Assembly (NCBI RefSeq): GCF_000420465.1
Contig: NZ_ATUZ01000003.1
Span: 1 to 60,596, forward strand
Origin: Desulfovibrio desulfuricans DSM 642
Lineage (GTDB): Bacteria; Desulfobacterota; Desulfovibrionia; Desulfovibrionales; Desulfovibrionaceae
Direction: 5' to 3'
DNA: 60,596 bases
Below the pieces are notes generated by a model. That model was not told the DNA's origin. It saw only the letters and a program-made list of their open reading frames with translations, and did not search any database. Positions 57,879 through 60,596 of the stretch are shown here, one piece after another; the stretch's first letter is position 1, and every line of letters starts with the position of its first letter. Position numbers and translations under genes: made by a program.

Positions 57879-59984
57879 CTATGACGACTGATCTTTCAAC
57901 TCCTTGATAAGACCGGAAAGCGACAGAGCCAGATCTTCCAGCCGCCGGGTGGCCTGGAGCGAGGCTTCGGCGCGCTCGTCCGTCTGACCGGCGATGGCGT
58001 TGATTTCGTCAATGGACTTGTTGATTTCTTCAGATGTGGCGGCCTGCTGCTCTGCCGCAGTGGCAATGGACTGAATCTGCCCTGCCGACTGGTTTGTGCT
58101 GGTAACAATGTCGCCCAGCGCCGCACCGGATTCGCCAGCCAGCGATGAGGCATGGTCAAGACCCTGCACGGCTTCTTCCACAGACTGCAAGTTGATTCCT
58201 GCCACCCGCTGGATGGAGAGGATTGAGTCGCTCACTTCCTTGGTGGCGTGCATGGTCTTTTCTGCCAGTTTGCGCACTTCATCGGCCACAACGGCAAAGC
58301 CTCTGCCCGCCTCGCCCGCGCGGGCGGCCTCAATGGCCGCATTCAGGGCCAACAGGTTTGTTTGATCGGCTATGTCTTCAATGGTGGTCATGATTGCACC
58401 GATGCCGTGGGCCTGTTTATCCAGATCGCCCATGGCTTCGCGCAGTTCAAGAGCCTTCTGCTCCGAGGCACGCATGGCCTCAAGCGACCGCCCCACGACC
58501 TCTGCGCCCTGATTGGCCTTATCCCTCGCATCCGTGCCCTGGGCGGCGGCATGCGAGGCGTTTTTGGCAACCTCCAGCACGGTGGAGTTCATTTCTTCCA
58601 TAGCCGCGGCAGTTTCGTGGATGCGCTGCCGCTGCACGAGCGTGGCCTCGCGGATATCTTCTGAACTGCCCGCGAGTGTGCTCACTTCCTGATGGAGCAT
58701 CTGCACCATATGTTCGAGCTGGCGCGCGGCTTCAAGCATGCCCTCGGCCTTGGCGCGCTCGGCGTGCAGGCGGGCGGCCTCGGCCTCGCGCGTAGCGGCG
58801 TTTGCTGCTGCGGCCTGTTGCTGCGCCTCAACAGTTTTGGCCTCAATCTCCGAAATATTGGATTTAAGGGTGGCGCTCATGGAATTGAGGGACTCAAAAA
58901 TCACGCCAATTTCGTCAACGCGGCGGTTGACGAGGCTGCCATACACACCAGCGGAAATATCCTTGAGGAAAACGCCCACGGTCTTCAAAGGTGTAATAAT
59001 GAGCCGCCCGGCCAGCACCCAGATACCTATGCAAATGCCAATCAGGCTTGCCAGCATACCGGTAGCAAACTGCCACACAGCGGCGTTGACAGGCTCCATA
59101 AGCTCGCTTTTTTCAATGAGGCCAATAAACTTCCACTTGAGTTCCGGCGAATTGTACACCACAGCTTCATACTGCTTGCCGCTGAATACAGCCTCGCCCG
59201 TGGCCGCACCTGACTTGAACAGGGCCGCCAGAGCATCGTTGCCAATGTCGTCTATTTTCTGAAAATTGTGCTGCGGGGTCTTGGGGTCGGATATAACCAC
59301 GCCGTCATCCTGCACCAGAACAACAAAGCCGGTGCGGCCAATGCGCACGTTTTTGATGAGGTCTGTGAGGGTGCCCAGAGTAATATCTATGGCCGCAACG
59401 CCTGTAACTTTGCCGCTGCTGTCGCGCACGGCGCGGCAGGCGCTGACCATTGGCTGACCATCGGTACTTCTGTAGGCGCTGGTAATATAGCTCTTGGCCG
59501 GGTCAGACACGGCCATGCCCCACCAGGGGCGTTTGCGCGGATCGTAGCCAGCTGGCTGGGTTTTACCGCTCACGGGGCTGTTGAGTACAAATGCACCTTC
59601 CATATTGCCCGCGTAAACATTGGTATATGAGGGGTGCGTCTCCCGATACAGACGGAACAGGGCATCCAGCGCCTTGCCAGCAGTATCGCCTGCCTCGGGG
59701 CTGGACGGTGTGGGTTCTGTCGCTGTTGCGTGACTTGTAGTCATCTGCGGCAATTGCGTCATAAGGGGATCAACAGCCAGCATGCCAACGTTGAGCTTGT
59801 ATTCATCAAACATGGCTGTGACAACATTGCTGACCTGCCGCAGTTCGCCAATGGCGGACTTGGCAAAACTCTCTTCTGAAAGTGTTGCAATGCCCCGCGA
59901 TGTAAGGGCAAACAGTATGCCCATGGGTATGATGATGATTGCCGCAATACCAAGCATCAGCTTGAGCGATATGGATCTGTTCAT
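57879..59984 (-). CDS. Methyl-accepting chemotaxis protein with a dCache ligand-binding domain
   Basis: 701 residues from ATG 59984 (AAGG upstream); the open frame before it has no similarity. Membrane helix about 8-28, a periplasmic double-Cache domain (about 35-300, with [15 protein letters not shown] and [12 protein letters not shown]), second helix about 310-330, HAMP, then a coiled-coil signalling domain. The conserved hairpin tip reads [26 protein letters not shown]. There is no CheR-docking pentapeptide at the C-terminus. dCache receptors of this type often sense amino acids or small organic acids; the ligand is unknown. Confidence 0.93.
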   Translation of the reverse strand: MNRSISLKLMLGIAAIIIIPMGILFALTSRGIATLSEESFAKSAIGELRQVSNVVTAMFDEYKLNVGMLAVDPLMTQLPQMTTSHATATEPTPSSPEAGDTAGKALDALFRLYRETHPSYTNVYAGNMEGAFVLNSPVSGKTQPAGYDPRKRPWWGMAVSDPAKSYITSAYRSTDGQPMVSACRAVRDSSGKVTGVAAIDITLGTLTDLIKNVRIGRTGFVVLVQDDGVVISDPKTPQHNFQKIDDIGNDALAALFKSGAATGEAVFSGKQYEAVVYNSPELKWKFIGLIEKSELMEPVNAAVWQFATGMLASLIGICIGIWVLAGRLIITPLKTVGVFLKDISAGVYGSLVNRRVDEIGVIFESLNSMSATLKSNISEIEAKTVEAQQQAAAANAATREAEAARLHAERAKAEGMLEAARQLEHMVQMLHQEVSTLAGSSEDIREATLVQRQRIHETAAAMEEMNSTVLEVAKNASHAAAQGTDARDKANQGAEVVGRSLEAMRASEQKALELREAMGDLDKQAHGIGAIMTTIEDIADQTNLLALNAAIEAARAGEAGRGFAVVADEVRKLAEKTMHATKEVSDSILSIQRVAGINLQSVEEAVQGLDHASSLAGESGAALGDIVTSTNQSAGQIQSIATAAEQQAATSEEINKSIDEINAIAGQTDERAEASLQATRRLEDLALSLSGLIKELKDQSS

Positions 59985-60139
59985 AACAAGCCCTTTTGCA
60001 AGTGTAGAATTCTGCTTACAGTATCCACAAGATACGTTGCTATTGTTGCAGCCATCATACAGTTCTGGGACACTTTTGCTCACATAAAATTTTTGTCTGC
60101 AAGATCAGCCCCTTCAATGGAGAATATTGAGGAGGCAAA

Positions 60140-60250
60140 ATGCAGAGATGCCGCTTCTGTATTAATCGGAAGAGGGCGGGAAAGGATTATGGTGTCAGGA
60201 ATAAAAATCAAGGAATAGAAATCGGATTAATATCAGCACAATATTTATAA
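60140..60250 (+). CDS. Possible 36-residue small protein
   Basis: A short frame beginning MQRCRFCINRKRAGK with GAGGAGG five bases before the ATG. It is basic at the start and hydrophobic at the end. There is no homology I can name. The strong ribosome site is the only support. The rest of the gap 59985-60364 contains no gene I can support. Confidence 0.25.
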   Translation: MQRCRFCINRKRAGKDYGVRNKNQGIEIGLISAQYL

Positions 60251-60364
60251 CTAACCTGCAAATAGGTTATATATTTTACGCAAGACATCTTTAAAACAAA
60301 GCAATAGATAAATCAGAACAGCAGGCTCCAGTTGCTGCGGCATGTCTGGGTTGTGCTCCTGATA

Positions 60365-60596
60365 ATATAAATCCACGCTCCCGCACGGGGAGCGACCTCA
60401 ACAGACCTTGCCCACGCATAGACCGGGGCGCTTCAATCCACGCTCCCGCACGGGGAGCGACCACCACTTCTGGCGGGTCAATGCGGGTGCAAGAGTGCTT
60501 CAATCCACGCTCCCGCACGGGGAGCGACTTTTGCGTGGCATCGTCACGCCCCTGCACTGCGGGCTTCAATCCACGCTCCCGCACGGGGAGCGACGC
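60365..60596 (-). CRISPR. Terminal part of a type I-C-like CRISPR array
   Basis: Four copies of a 32-base repeat at 60365-60396, 60430-60461, 60497-60528 and 60563-60594, with spacers of 33, 35 and 34 bases. The array runs past the window edge. Read on the minus strand the repeat starts GTCGCTCCCCGTGCGGGAGC and ends in GATTGAAGC, close to known I-C repeats. The copy at 60365 has a degenerate 3' end (about six changes in the first eight plus-strand bases), which marks the leader-distal end. The leader and cas genes should lie beyond 60596. Confidence 0.96.

Noticed and set aside
60252..60275. TAACCT/AGGTTA hairpin followed by TATATTTT
   Set aside because: Stem of only six A/T-rich pairs with no gene upstream that needs a terminator.
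60291..60584. Minus-strand open frame with repeated RERGLK segments
   Set aside because: The repeats are translated CRISPR repeats.

Overview
The window looks like a piece of a Desulfovibrionaceae chromosome (Desulfovibrio or a near relative). The evidence is moderately GC-rich coding with clean Shine-Dalgarno sites, a pyrG / rpoN / hpf / rapZ / mannose-type PTS neighbourhood, a fused ispDF, larB-larC, a GlcD/GlcF-type dehydrogenase, a FliK-FlgD-FlgE block and a type I-C-like CRISPR repeat. The species is not determined, and the assignment rests on gene content, not on a marker gene.

Layout. 1-328: end of an IS3-family element. 331-11094 (minus): a five-gene envelope/exopolysaccharide locus made of a secreted protein, a PilZ-containing hyaluronan-synthase-like glycosyltransferase, a membrane-anchored pseudo-deacetylase, a TPR / pseudo-deacetylase / beta-barrel fusion and a GH18-like hydrolase. 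11190-13754: bioF-bioG-bioC. 14073-15812: larC-larB, with LarC lacking its C-terminal half. 15974-17803: a flavin reductase divergent from an AraC-type regulator. 18031-21085: a MoxR ATPase / metallopeptidase-VWA / small protein trio. 21450-23903: a hybrid sensor kinase with a periplasmic CxxCH motif. 23920-26335: a very AT-rich two-gene insert (PHP-AAA ATPase plus small partner) lying next to the 3' end of tRNA-Arg(CCT). 26887-33574: PTS IIC (frameshifted), IIB, IIA, rapZ, hpf, rpoN and pyrG. 33849-40559: housekeeping genes (purQ-like, Nif3-like, zinc-ribbon protein, rnpB, ispDF, acyl-CoA ligase, dtd). 40593-50129: STAS protein, FapA, two glycosyltransferases, fliK, flgD and flgE. 50329-54775: a LapG-like protease, a receptor with a degenerate HD-GYP domain and a glycosyltransferase-like protein. 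55032-57564: GlcF/GlcD-like pair. 57879-59984: chemoreceptor. 60365-60596: the leader-distal end of a CRISPR array.

How the parts may work together. Several genes point to cyclic-di-GMP control of the cell surface: the PilZ domain on the polysaccharide synthase, the LapG-like protease, and the adjacent receptor whose HD-GYP domain has lost its metal ligands and may only sense. The exopolysaccharide locus resembles a pga system (porin, deacetylase, synthase, hydrolase), but both deacetylase-like domains have lost their catalytic motifs. That makes it the best candidate for an undescribed variant system here. The PHP-AAA pair is the best candidate for a defence module. Sigma-54-like promoters sit before rpoN itself and before fliK.
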